This document shows, piece after piece, positions 1 through 7,489 of a DNA stretch of 9,448 bases. The first letter of the stretch is position 1, and every line of letters begins with the position of its first letter. Source of the stretch: JASFWK01 sp050049355 (GTDB lineage: Bacteria > Chloroflexota > Anaerolineae > B4-G1 > DUEL01); contig JASFWK010000082.1 in NCBI GenBank assembly GCA_050049355.1, forward strand, positions 1 through 9,448, written 5' to 3'. Both the position numbers and the translations under genes were made by a program. The notes under the pieces are model-generated. The model did not search any database and was not told the origin of the DNA. It worked only from the letters and a program-made list of their open reading frames with translations.

Positions 1-1461
1 TGGACCCCTGGCGTGGACAACGACCCCCACGTCAGTATCCTCCACGCCCATGGGCTGGGTGCCGTCGGAGGGTATTACTCCAGTGCCGATGAGTTCGTCT
101 CCGCTGTCCGGGAGGATTCCAATGAGATGGAGATGTTCTACATAAGCTTGGACTACACGCGTATCAACAGCCAGGACTATCACAGCACCTTGGCTCACGA
201 ATTCCAGCACATGATCCACTGGTACAACGACCGCAACGAGGATACCTGGCTTAACGAAGGTTTCGCACAACTCGCCTCCTTTCTCAATGGCTTCGATCCC
301 GGTGGCACGGACTGGCTGTTCGCAAGTCAGCCCGACAATCAGCTGAGCGACATCGACTATGACGCACCGGACGGCGGTGCCAGTTATGGCGCTGCTTACC
401 TCTTCACTCTCTACTTCTTGGATCGCTTTGGTCAGGGATCCACGCAGGCGCTGGTCACCGATCCGGCCAACGGATTCGCTAGCGTAGATGAGGTCCTTGG
501 GAATCTTGGAGCTGGAATCGTCCATGAGGATCTCTTTGCCGACTGGGTCGTCGCCAATCTACTGGACGATCCCGTCATCTACGAGGGGCAGTATGGCTAC
601 AGCGAGATTGACCCGCGTCAGTTTCAGATGGATGCTCGTTTCACTTCATCCGACTACCCCCTCAGCCGGGAGACGACCGTTCGTCAGTACGGCACCGATT
701 ACATCGAGGTGCGCGGCAAGGACTCTCTTCTCTTTTCCTTCGCCGGCTCCACCCAGGTCGGCTTGGTGAACACGCAGGCTCACAGCGGGCGCTATCTGTG
801 GTGGTCCAATCGCCAGGACGATTCCGATACAACCCTGACTCGCGCGTTTGATCTGTCCGAAGTAGAGACTGCCACGCTTGAGTTCTCGACCTGGTATGAC
901 ATTGAGGAGAACTGGGACTACGCTTACGTTGAGGTCAGCACCGATGGCGGCCAGACCTGGGAGATTCTGAACACTCCCTCCGGGACGGGCACCAACCCCA
1001 ATGGCAACTCGTTTGGCTGGGCCTACACCGGTGCAAGCGGCGGAGGAGAGCAGGCGGAGTGGATCCGCGAGCAGGTAGACCTTTCGTCCTATGTCGGACA
1101 GGAGGTGCTGGTGCGCTTTGAGTACATCACCGACGACGCGGTCAACCGCCCCGGCTTCACCATGGACGACGTTGCCATCCCCGAGATCGGATACTCCTCC
1201 GACTTTGAGATAGACGGCGATGGCTGGGAGTCGGCGGGTTTCATTCGTCATGCCAATGTCCTTCCGCAGCGGTGGCTGATCCAGCTCGTGCTGTTTGGAC
1301 TAGAGACGACGGTGGAGAGGCTGGAATTGGAATCGGATCAAAGCGGGCAGTGGGAGATCCCCCTCGGTGAGGACGTCGAGCGGGCGGTGATCACCGTCTC
1401 CGCCCTGGCCCCTGTGACAACGGAACCCGGTTCCTATGGCTATGAGATTGCCGCGCGTTAG
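1..1461 (+). CDS. Secreted zinc metalloprotease with immune-inhibitor-A-like C-terminal region (5' end cut by window)
   Basis: The frame is open from base 1, and the residues encoded before the first possible start (GTG at 13) already align with the downstream paralogue, so the true start, signal peptide and propeptide lie left of the window. Seen: the zinc site LAHEFQHMIHW (HExxH with H at codon 196) and, 20 residues after the first His, the Glu of WLNEG, a likely third ligand as in gluzincins of the hyicolysin/M30 style. A segment from about base 790 to 1195 (WWSNRQDDSD, FSTWYDIE, VEVSTDGGQTWE, VRFEYITDD, MDDVAIPE) resembles the MAM-like jelly-roll of immune inhibitor A (M6) proteases, followed by a C-terminal module with LPQRW and SALAPVTTEPGSY. 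It probably hydrolyses extracellular proteins; the substrate is unknown. The next gene starts 19 bases after its stop and is a paralogue, roughly half identical by eye, so a tandem duplication and shared transcript are likely. Family placement between M30-like and M6-like is inferred. Confidence 0.85.
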   Translation, partial: WTPGVDNDPHVSILHAHGLGAVGGYYSSADEFVSAVREDSNEMEMFYISLDYTRINSQDYHSTLAHEFQHMIHWYNDRNEDTWLNEGFAQLASFLNGFDPGGTDWLFASQPDNQLSDIDYDAPDGGASYGAAYLFTLYFLDRFGQGSTQALVTDPANGFASVDEVLGNLGAGIVHEDLFADWVVANLLDDPVIYEGQYGYSEIDPRQFQMDARFTSSDYPLSRETTVRQYGTDYIEVRGKDSLLFSFAGSTQVGLVNTQAHSGRYLWWSNRQDDSDTTLTRAFDLSEVETATLEFSTWYDIEENWDYAYVEVSTDGGQTWEILNTPSGTGTNPNGNSFGWAYTGASGGGEQAEWIREQVDLSSYVGQEVLVRFEYITDDAVNRPGFTMDDVAIPEIGYSSDFEIDGDGWESAGFIRHANVLPQRWLIQLVLFGLETTVERLELESDQSGQWEIPLGEDVERAVITVSALAPVTTEPGSYGYEIAAR

Positions 1462-1480
1462 CTGATAGCGGGACCTGAGG

Positions 1481-3394
1481 ATGACTCTTCGCCTTCCACA
1501 TGCTGCGCTGTGCTTGATTACACTGCTGGCGCTGGTCACAACAGCCTGTTGGGCATCGGAGCTGCTGATGCCTGGGAGGGTCACCCGTGTCCCCGATCCC
1601 GTCACTCCTTCTCCATCTCCGACTACACCGACAGATCCCACGCCCGAGGCGGTCTCCTGGCAGACTGCAGCGCGCTTGGATGAGGCTGTTGTTCCTATTC
1701 ACGATCCGGTCGCCCTCCGGGCTCTGCTGACTTCCGAAGCTGACTCGCACGATTCATCTGATACCACACCGTCGCCGGTTCGCTATCGAGTGGGGGACCG
1801 CCGCCGTTTCCGACTCAATACCTCATCGCTGGATGCGAAGTTGGTCCATGTGACCGATCATACCTATACCTGGCTCGCCACTGGCGTGGATGCAGATCTT
1901 GAAGCTCTAGCTGCCGCAGCGGATTACTTTGAGTCTGAGATCTATCCGGCCGTTCGTGGTTACTTTGGCTACGAGCGGTCTCCTGGCATTGATGGCGATG
2001 TCCACGTCTCCATTCTCCACTACCGCGACCCCGATGATGACGCGGCGGGTTACTTCTCTCCCTCTGACGAGCTTCCCCTTCATATCGACGCCACGTCCAA
2101 CGAGGCGGAAATGTTCTACGTCAACCTGGATGGGATGGATCCCGACGAGGACTTCTACTTCGCCGTGCTGGCTCACGAGTTCCAGCACATGATCCATTGG
2201 AGCAACGACCGTAACGAGGCCGATTGGCTGGATGAGGGGTTGGCCGAATTGGCCTGTCGCCTGGCTGGCTTCGACCCTGGCAGGAACGACGAATCCTTTA
2301 TCCGCCATCCCGATACGCAGCTTAACAACTGGCCCTACGACGGGAATACCGCTGCCCACTATGGCGCAGGCTATCTCTTTGCGCTCTATCTCTGGGAGCG
2401 ATTCGGCGATGAGTTCATCTGGGACTTGGCTCACCACCCGGCTGACGGAATGGCTGCCCTGGATGCGGTGTTGGCCAGCCACGAAACTGGCGTTCTCGTC
2501 GACGAAATCTTCGCCGACTGGGTTATCGTCAACGCAATCGGCGAGGGAGACTTTGCCTACGCCAACGAGGGCTGGAAAGCAGAGCTTGGGACGGATGCTT
2601 CGCATGATCAGTACCCGGTCAGCCGGGAGGCGGATGTCTATCCCTATGCCACTGACTACGTCGAACTCACAGGCGAGGGTCGATTGCTCGTCCGGTTTGA
2701 GGGGACGCCGCATGCTGAGCTGCTGCCGACTGCCCCCCGTACCGGAAAGATGGTCTGGTGGTCCAACCGCGGTAATCGATCCGACGCCCGTCTGACCCGC
2801 CGTTTCGACCTCTCCGGACTCTCCAGCGCCACGTTTCGTTTCTGGACCTGGTACGATCTGGAGACCGGATATGACTACGTCTATCTATCCGCGTCTGACG
2901 ATGGGGGAGAGGCGTGGGAGGTACTGCAGGGCAGTTCCGCCGCGAGCCAGGGCGACTATGGTTGGGCCTACAACGGTCAGTCGGATGGCTGGGTTGAGGA
3001 GGAAGCGGACTTGAGCTCCTACGCCGGAGGTGAGGTTTGGGTGCGCTTCGATTACGTCACGGATGACAGCATCAACGGAGCAGGCTTCCTGGTGGATGAC
3101 TTCTCCATCCCCGAACTGGGTTTGATGGATTCCTGCGAGGAGGTGGGGGAATGGGAGGCGGAAGGTTTCGTCCTTGCAGGGCCGATGGTGCCGCAGCGGT
3201 GGGTGGTGCAACTTGTCGAACTGCCTGCTGGAGGCACCCCTCAGGTGCGCCGTATGTCCCTGGACGAGCAGCGGAGAGGTCAAATGGAACTGACCCTGGG
3301 TGGCGAGGTGGAGCGGACGCTGCTGGTCATTTCTGCGTTGGCCCGCGCCACCACAGAACGTGCTTCCTACCAGTATGAGATCACTTACCGGTAG
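1481..3394 (+). CDS. Secreted (possibly lipid-anchored) zinc metalloprotease, paralogue of the preceding gene
   Basis: Complete 637-residue protein. Residues 1-22 form a signal peptide with a hydrophobic core (LCLITLLALVTTA) ending at Cys23; TTAC is a weak lipobox, so lipoprotein processing is possible but uncertain. A Pro/Thr-rich linker covers about residues 31-56, then a propeptide-like region. The catalytic centre is H232-E-F-Q-H236 with E252 in WLDEG as likely third zinc ligand. The MAM-like module lies at about 424-546 (MVWWSNRG, FWTWYDLE, DDGGEAWEVL, VRFDYVTDDS, DDFSIPELG), followed by a C-terminal module (VPQRW, ISALARATTE). The ATG at 1481 is chosen because it directly precedes the signal peptide; GGGA about 7 bases upstream is a weak ribosome site. 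Presumed role: degradation of extracellular protein for nutrition or cell-surface processing. The catalytic-domain match is to HEFQH gluzincins, the C-terminal match to immune inhibitor A; the combination leaves exact family assignment open. Confidence 0.9.
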   Translation: MTLRLPHAALCLITLLALVTTACWASELLMPGRVTRVPDPVTPSPSPTTPTDPTPEAVSWQTAARLDEAVVPIHDPVALRALLTSEADSHDSSDTTPSPVRYRVGDRRRFRLNTSSLDAKLVHVTDHTYTWLATGVDADLEALAAAADYFESEIYPAVRGYFGYERSPGIDGDVHVSILHYRDPDDDAAGYFSPSDELPLHIDATSNEAEMFYVNLDGMDPDEDFYFAVLAHEFQHMIHWSNDRNEADWLDEGLAELACRLAGFDPGRNDESFIRHPDTQLNNWPYDGNTAAHYGAGYLFALYLWERFGDEFIWDLAHHPADGMAALDAVLASHETGVLVDEIFADWVIVNAIGEGDFAYANEGWKAELGTDASHDQYPVSREADVYPYATDYVELTGEGRLLVRFEGTPHAELLPTAPRTGKMVWWSNRGNRSDARLTRRFDLSGLSSATFRFWTWYDLETGYDYVYLSASDDGGEAWEVLQGSSAASQGDYGWAYNGQSDGWVEEEADLSSYAGGEVWVRFDYVTDDSINGAGFLVDDFSIPELGLMDSCEEVGEWEAEGFVLAGPMVPQRWVVQLVELPAGGTPQVRRMSLDEQRRGQMELTLGGEVERTLLVISALARATTERASYQYEITYR

Positions 3395-3545
3395 CGGTCC
3401 GGTCCTATGGGCGCTGTGCACAGGCCTTTCGCTGTGGCATGATCAAACGGGTCCGGGCTCGTCAGCCGCTAACCTGAGATGGACGGCGAGTCACGAACCC
3501 GCCGATGTGGGGCAAAAGTGCTGTGATCGCTAGAGGGTGGGGCAT
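3395..3545. other. Intergenic gap between protease pair and methyltransferase-murI
   Basis: No gene seen. It contains a perfect 10-base palindrome CTGTGCACAG at 3414-3423 and a short stem ACCGG/CCGGT (3387-3391 with 3399-3403) that overlaps the protease stop codon. Neither is followed by a T-run, so neither is a convincing terminator. I find no good -35/-10 pair; the methyltransferase-murI pair may be read through from upstream or use a promoter I cannot recognise. Confidence 0.4.
3533..3540 (+). promoter_or_regulatory. Ribosome binding site deciding the methyltransferase start
   Basis: GAGGGTGG lies 5 bases before ATG 3546 and overlaps the alternative GTG at 3537, which it could not serve. 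It therefore favours the ATG. Confidence 0.5.
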
Positions 3546-4277
3546 ATGAAGGGTCAGGAAAACGGAGAGCCGATCGCGCTGGAGGCCTACGAAACCCTGG
3601 CAGAGCGCTACGCTGAGCTTGTGGACTCTAAACCCGAGAATGCCTACTACGAGCGTCCGGCTACCCTCTCCCTCTTGCCTGACGTGGCAGGGAAGCGCGT
3701 TCTGGATGCCGGCTGTGGTCCCGGCGCGTACTCCGAGTGGCTGGCAGATCACGGCGCCCACGTTGTGGCCATCGACGTCAGTCCAAAGATGGTGCATCTG
3801 GCACGCCAGAGATTGCAGACACGGGTTGAAGTCCTCCAGGCGGATCTGCGTAAGCCGCTCGATTCTCTGGAAGATGCCTCGTTCGACATCGTGGTGAGCC
3901 CCCTGGTGTTGGACTACATCAGGGATTGGAGAGGTGTCTTCGCTGAGTTCTCTCGCGTTCTCCGCGTGTGTGGCCTTTTGGTTTTCTCCGTGGAGCATCC
4001 TTTCCTCAAGGTCTCGCTGCTCGGCGCAGACGACTACTTTGCGACAGAGCTGGGCGAAACCGAATGGAGGGGCTTTGGCATCCGGGTGAGAATGCCATCC
4101 TACCGGAGACCGTTGGGCGCGATGATTTCCCCGCTTGCGGAAGCTGGCTTGGTGGTGGAGCGAATCGTCGAGCCCCGGCCGACGGAGACGTTCAGGCGCA
4201 AGGACCCGGAAGGGTATGAGAAGCTCTCCAGGAGCCCGGGTTTTCTTTGCATACGCGCCAGAAAAGATCAGAGATGA
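3546..4277 (+). CDS. Class I SAM-dependent methyltransferase (small-molecule type)
   Basis: A 243-residue protein with the Rossmann-like SAM fold. Motif I is VLDAGCGPG at residues 52-60, followed by VVAIDVSPKM (acidic residue binding the SAM ribose), QADLRKPL (motif II region) and FDIVVSPLVLDYI (motif III region). The pattern is that of the UbiE/BioC-like Methyltransf_11 group, which methylates quinones, lipids or other small molecules; nothing seen identifies the substrate. ATG 3546 is preferred over the in-frame GTG at 3537 because the ribosome site GAGGGTGG (3533-3540) would sit on top of the GTG but is properly spaced from the ATG. The stop overlaps the start of murI as ATGA, so the two are probably translationally coupled. 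A functional link to cell-wall synthesis is not implied by the sequence. Confidence 0.88.
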   Translation: MKGQENGEPIALEAYETLAERYAELVDSKPENAYYERPATLSLLPDVAGKRVLDAGCGPGAYSEWLADHGAHVVAIDVSPKMVHLARQRLQTRVEVLQADLRKPLDSLEDASFDIVVSPLVLDYIRDWRGVFAEFSRVLRVCGLLVFSVEHPFLKVSLLGADDYFATELGETEWRGFGIRVRMPSYRRPLGAMISPLAEAGLVVERIVEPRPTETFRRKDPEGYEKLSRSPGFLCIRARKDQR

Positions 4278-5116
4278 TAGGCGTCTTCGATTCCGGCGTC
4301 GGGGGACTTTCTGTCTGGGGAGAGATCGTGTGCAAGCTTCCCGACCACGATACCCTCTACTTGGCCGACCAGGCCCACGTCCCCTACGGTTCGCGCGCGT
4401 TGGAGGAGGTGCGTGAGTTCGCGGTGGGGATCACCCGTTTCCTGCTGGAGGAGGGGGCTGATGTGATCGTCGTGGCCTGCAATACCGCCTCGGCCGCCGC
4501 TCTTCACCATCTGCGCGCTGCGTTCCCCCATGTACCTTTCGTGGGGATGGAGCCCGCGGTCAAGCCCGCGACTGAGAACACGCGCACGGGTATAGTGGGG
4601 GTCATCGCTACCCCCGCCACCTTCGAGGGAGAGCTCTTCGCTTCGCTTGTGGAACGGTTCGCCAGCGACGTACGCGTGTTGACCCAGGTCTGTCCGGGGT
4701 TGGTAGACGCTGTGGAGGAAGGGGCGCTGGATACGTCTGAGACACTTGCGCTCTTGGAGAAATGCCTGCAGCCGCTTGTGGAGGCTGGCATAGATGAACT
4801 GGTGCTTGGCTGCACCCACTATCCTTTCCTGCGGCCGCTGATCGAACGGGTCGTGGGCGAGAGGGTGGAGATTGTTGACCCGGCTCCGGCAGTCGCCCGC
4901 CAAGTGGGGCGGGTACTCGCCCAGTACGGACTGGACGTTAAGAAGCGGAGGGCGGGCCGCCACCTCTTCTACACCACTGGCGATCCGACGGCCTTCGCCG
5001 CGATGCTCAGGCGTTTAGTGGGATATCAGGGGGAGGTACGGGGTCTATCTTGGCAGGCTGATCGGTTGACCTCCCAATCCAAAGCCCAGGGAGACTCTGC
5101 CGCTATCGCGAAGTAG
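4274..5116 (+). CDS. murI: Glutamate racemase
   Basis: Interconverts L- and D-glutamate in the cytoplasm without a cofactor, supplying D-glutamate for the peptidoglycan stem peptide. The 280-residue length is normal for the family. Seen: the N-terminal signature IGVFDSGVGGL (Asp6, Ser7), VPYGS, the first catalytic cysteine in VVACNTASA (Cys69) and the second in LGCTHYPFL (Cys180, with His182), plus the late TTGDP motif. ATG 4274 is chosen because family members begin one to a few residues before IGVFDSG; an in-frame TTG at 4247 would add nine residues (MHTRQKRSE) but has no well-spaced ribosome site. The start overlaps the methyltransferase stop (ATGA), which suggests reinitiation coupling. 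No terminator with a T-run follows, only the hairpin at 5143-5176. Confidence 0.96.
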   Translation: MIGVFDSGVGGLSVWGEIVCKLPDHDTLYLADQAHVPYGSRALEEVREFAVGITRFLLEEGADVIVVACNTASAAALHHLRAAFPHVPFVGMEPAVKPATENTRTGIVGVIATPATFEGELFASLVERFASDVRVLTQVCPGLVDAVEEGALDTSETLALLEKCLQPLVEAGIDELVLGCTHYPFLRPLIERVVGERVEIVDPAPAVARQVGRVLAQYGLDVKKRRAGRHLFYTTGDPTAFAAMLRRLVGYQGEVRGLSWQADRLTSQSKAQGDSAAIAK

Positions 5117-5142
5117 GCGCACGTCCTTTGCCCGGCGGGCCA

Positions 5143-5176
5143 GTGATCCTGATCGGCCGATGGGGCGAGGGATCAC
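5143..5176 (+). terminator. Weak hairpin downstream of murI
   Basis: A perfect 7-base inverted repeat, GTGATCC (5143-5149) and GGATCAC (5170-5176), encloses a 20-base loop that itself contains the palindrome TCGGCCGA (5153-5160). It lies 26 bases after the murI stop. No T-run follows, so an intrinsic terminator is doubtful; it may be a mRNA 3'-end stabiliser or chance. Confidence 0.3.
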
Positions 5177-5388
5177 GTCTTCTGGGCGGCTGCCCGACCG
5201 AATGTCGCTAAGAGGCATGGGAGAACTGAGGTCTCTCTAGATTCACCTTGCCTCTGTGACTACCTTCTCGACGCGCCCGGGTAACCGACTGGCACCTCTC
5301 TACCACCCTGGGCGGCAGTATGCTATTCTCTTCTTTGCCTCAATTCCTGGTCGATTCGATTCCCCCGGTCCCGTGTGTGCCTATTCTC

Positions 5389-5405
5389 GGTTGACCCCGT
5401 CAACC
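5389..5405 (-). terminator. Compact hairpin directly after the 3-hydroxybutyryl-CoA dehydrogenase stop
   Basis: Perfect 7-base stem GGTTGAC (5389-5395) / GTCAACC (5399-5405) with a 3-base CCC loop on the + strand. In the reading direction of the minus-strand operon it starts 2 bases after the TAG stop. The sequence after the stem on the minus strand (GAGAATAGG) has no T-run, so it is terminator-like by place and shape but not a textbook intrinsic terminator. Confidence 0.45.
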
Positions 5406-5407
5406 CT

Positions 5408-6259
5408 CTAGCTGTAGGTGTAGAATCCCTTGCCTGTCTTGCGGCCGAGGTGACCAGCGGCCACCATCCGCTTGAGGAGCGGGCAGGGGCGGTACTTGTC
5501 GTCCCCTAGCCCTTCGTGCAACTCTTCCATAATGTTGAGCAAGATATCTAACCCGATCAGGTCGGCCAGTGCCAGGGGGCCCATCGGGTGGTTCATGCCC
5601 AGCTTCATCACCGTGTCAATCGCTTCGGTGGTTCCCACTCCTTCCATCAGTGCGTAGATGGCTTCGTTGAGCATGGGGCAGAGAATGCGGTTGGCGATGA
5701 ATCCGGGGTAATCCTGTGCTTCTACCGGCGTCTTACCAAGCTCTTTGACCAGGGCGACCACCGTGTTGGTTGTCTCATCGGAGGTCTCAAGACCTCGTAT
5801 GACCTCGACCAGTTCCATCAGCGGCACTGGATTCATGAAGTGCATACCAATGACCTTGTCCGGCCGCTCCGTCGTGGCTCCCAGCTTGGTGATTGAGATA
5901 GAGGAGGTGTTGCTGGCAAGGATTATGTCACGGCGCGTCAGTTCGTCGAGCTGCTTGAAGACTTCTCGCTTGACGTTCAGTCTCTCCACTACAGCTTCCA
6001 CAGCGAAGTCAGCATCGGCAGCAGCCTCCAGATCGGCAGAGGTGGTGATGTTGTTCAGCGCCGCCTCGCGCTGCTCGTCGGTCAACCGCCCCTTGCTGTG
6101 AAGCTTCTCCACCGACTTATGGATTGACCCCAAAGCGCGCTCCAGCTGCTCTGGCGCGATGTCGATTAGGCTGACCTGATAGCCAGTCGCGGCGCAAACC
6201 TGCGCGATGCCGTGGCCCATGGTGCCAGCGCCGATGACGGCGATGCGATCAATGTTCAT
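5408..6259 (-). CDS. hbd: 3-hydroxybutyryl-CoA dehydrogenase
   Basis: NAD(P)-dependent cytoplasmic enzyme interconverting acetoacetyl-CoA and (S)-3-hydroxybutyryl-CoA, in butyrate-type fermentation, C4 assimilation or fatty-acid breakdown. Its 283 residues match the usual single-domain bacterial length. Seen: the N-terminal dinucleotide-binding loop IGAGTMGHG (residues 9-17), SNTSS (116-120), the family signature around HFMNPVPLMELVEVI with His140 and Glu152 spaced like the catalytic His-Glu dyad, NRILCPM, and the C-terminal GRKTGKGFYTY. The start is supported by a strong ribosome site. It is the last gene of the HIT-thiolase-dehydrogenase operon, 36 bases after the thiolase, whose product it consumes. 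Whether it works toward synthesis or oxidation cannot be told here; paaH is an alternative symbol. Confidence 0.94.
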   Translation of the reverse strand: MNIDRIAVIGAGTMGHGIAQVCAATGYQVSLIDIAPEQLERALGSIHKSVEKLHSKGRLTDEQREAALNNITTSADLEAAADADFAVEAVVERLNVKREVFKQLDELTRRDIILASNTSSISITKLGATTERPDKVIGMHFMNPVPLMELVEVIRGLETSDETTNTVVALVKELGKTPVEAQDYPGFIANRILCPMLNEAIYALMEGVGTTEAIDTVMKLGMNHPMGPLALADLIGLDILLNIMEELHEGLGDDKYRPCPLLKRMVAAGHLGRKTGKGFYTYS

Positions 6260-6265
6260 TCCGAT

Positions 6266-6273
6266 CCCTCCTT
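6266..6273 (-). promoter_or_regulatory. Ribosome binding site of hbd
   Basis: The minus strand reads AAGGAGGG, a near-perfect Shine-Dalgarno sequence, 6 bases before the ATG at 6259. It fixes the start of the dehydrogenase. Confidence 0.8.
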
Positions 6274-6295
6274 GTCATCTGGAAATCATCCTCTC

Positions 6296-7489
6296 CTACT
6301 CTAGCTCAATCGCCATCGCCACTGCTTCGCCGCCGCCCAGGCAGAGGGTAGCCAGGCCATGCTTGAGCCCGCGCTGTTGCAGGGCGTAGATAAGCGTTAC
6401 CAGCACGCGCGTGCCCGAGCAGCCGATGGGGTGGCCCAGGGCGATGGCTCCGCCGTTGACATTGACCTTCTCCCAAGGCAGCCTCAGCTCTCGACCATCG
6501 GCCAAGGTCTGGGCAGCAAAGGCTTCGTTGACCTCGAAGAGATCGTAGTTGTCCACGGTGGTGCCCGTCTTATCCAGCAGTTTGCGCACGGCGAGGATGG
6601 GGGCAGTGAAGATCTCCAGCGGCTTCACCGCCGCCTGATCGTAGGCCACGATGCGGGCCATGGTTGCGATGCCTAGCTCCTCCGCCTTGGCCCGGCTCAT
6701 CACCACCGTGGCGGCGGCTCCATCGGTTATGCCTGGGGAGTTGCCGGCGGTAACAAGACCGTCGCGCTGGAAGGCAGGACGGAGGTGGCCCAGCGCCTCC
6801 AGGGAAGTATCGCGCCGTGGGCATTCATCGGCGTCGAGGAGTATTGGTCCTCCCTTCCGCTGGGGCACCTCAACGGGGACGATCTCATCCTGGAAGCGGC
6901 CCTCATCAATGGCAGCGATAGCCTTCGCGTGGCTGTTGTAGGCGTACTCGTCAAGCTCCTCCCGCGTCAGCCCGTATTCGCGGGCGATCCACTCGGCGGA
7001 GTTGCCCATGTGCTGATCCTCGAAGGCGCACCACAGTCCGTCGTGGACCATGGAATCCACCAGTTTGCCCTCGCCAAGGCGGTAGCCAAAGCGTGCTTTC
7101 TGGAGCAGGTACGGCCCGTTGTTCATACTCTCCATTCCGCCGGCCACAAAGATATCCCCATCCCCCGCCGCGATCATCGCCGCAGCCAGCATCACCGTCT
7201 TGAGACCAGAACCGCAGATCTTGTTGACGGTGGTGGCGCCGACGGTGGGGGGGAATCCGGCCTTGATGGCGGCCTGGCGGGCAGGTGCCTGACCCTGACC
7301 GGCTAGGATGACATTGCCCATTAACACCTCGTCAATCGTGGCAGGGTCCACACCAGCCCGCTCGGCGGCGGCTCGGGCCGCCACTGCCCCCAGGGCGGAG
7401 GCGGAGAGGGGCACCAGCGTGCCCCTGAACTTTCCGATGGGGGTGCGTGCGGCGGAGACGATGACGGCTTCACGAGGGTTGCTTGTCAT
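6296..7489 (-). CDS. thlA: Acetyl-CoA acetyltransferase (thiolase)
   Basis: Condenses two acetyl-CoA to acetoacetyl-CoA or runs in reverse, in the cytoplasm. The 397 residues are typical of homotetrameric thiolase II. Seen: IVSAARTPIGKF near the N terminus, the nucleophilic cysteine in NKICGSGLK (Cys92), GGMESM, NEAFAAQ, the catalytic histidine in GGAIALGHPIGCSG (His353) and the general-base cysteine in CLGGGEA (Cys383). All catalytic residues are present. The start ATG (7487-7489) has a strong ribosome site inside the end of the upstream HIT gene. It lies between HIT and hbd in one operon, and the pairing with hbd points to C4 acyl-CoA metabolism. atoB, phaA or fadA are possible names; a longer-chain 3-ketoacyl-CoA preference cannot be excluded. 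Confidence 0.94.
   Translation of the reverse strand: MTSNPREAVIVSAARTPIGKFRGTLVPLSASALGAVAARAAAERAGVDPATIDEVLMGNVILAGQGQAPARQAAIKAGFPPTVGATTVNKICGSGLKTVMLAAAMIAAGDGDIFVAGGMESMNNGPYLLQKARFGYRLGEGKLVDSMVHDGLWCAFEDQHMGNSAEWIAREYGLTREELDEYAYNSHAKAIAAIDEGRFQDEIVPVEVPQRKGGPILLDADECPRRDTSLEALGHLRPAFQRDGLVTAGNSPGITDGAAATVVMSRAKAEELGIATMARIVAYDQAAVKPLEIFTAPILAVRKLLDKTGTTVDNYDLFEVNEAFAAQTLADGRELRLPWEKVNVNGGAIALGHPIGCSGTRVLVTLIYALQQRGLKHGLATLCLGGGEAVAMAIELE

Larger units (their letters stand above)
5117..5407. other. Convergent intergenic region between murI and the dehydrogenase
   Basis: These 291 bases separate two genes that point toward each other. I see no coding frame, RNA gene or repeat array. 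The right half (5225-5390) is pyrimidine-rich on the + strand. The only structure I can support is the hairpins at 5143-5176 and 5389-5405. Confidence 0.5.

Noticed and set aside
1907..2713. 268-codon antisense frame across the second protease
   Set aside because: The sense frame has clear domain motifs; long antisense frames are common opposite GC-rich genes, and this one shows no recognisable motif.
3414..3423. Perfect palindrome CTGTGCACAG in the gap after the protease pair
   Set aside because: Only 10 bases, a single copy, no promoter around it that I can recognise, and no T-run after it; could be chance.
4247..4273. TTG start extending murI by nine residues
   Set aside because: The extension (MHTRQKRSE) is not typical of glutamate racemases, and the nearest GGAG is about 12 bases upstream; ATG 4274 fits the family better.
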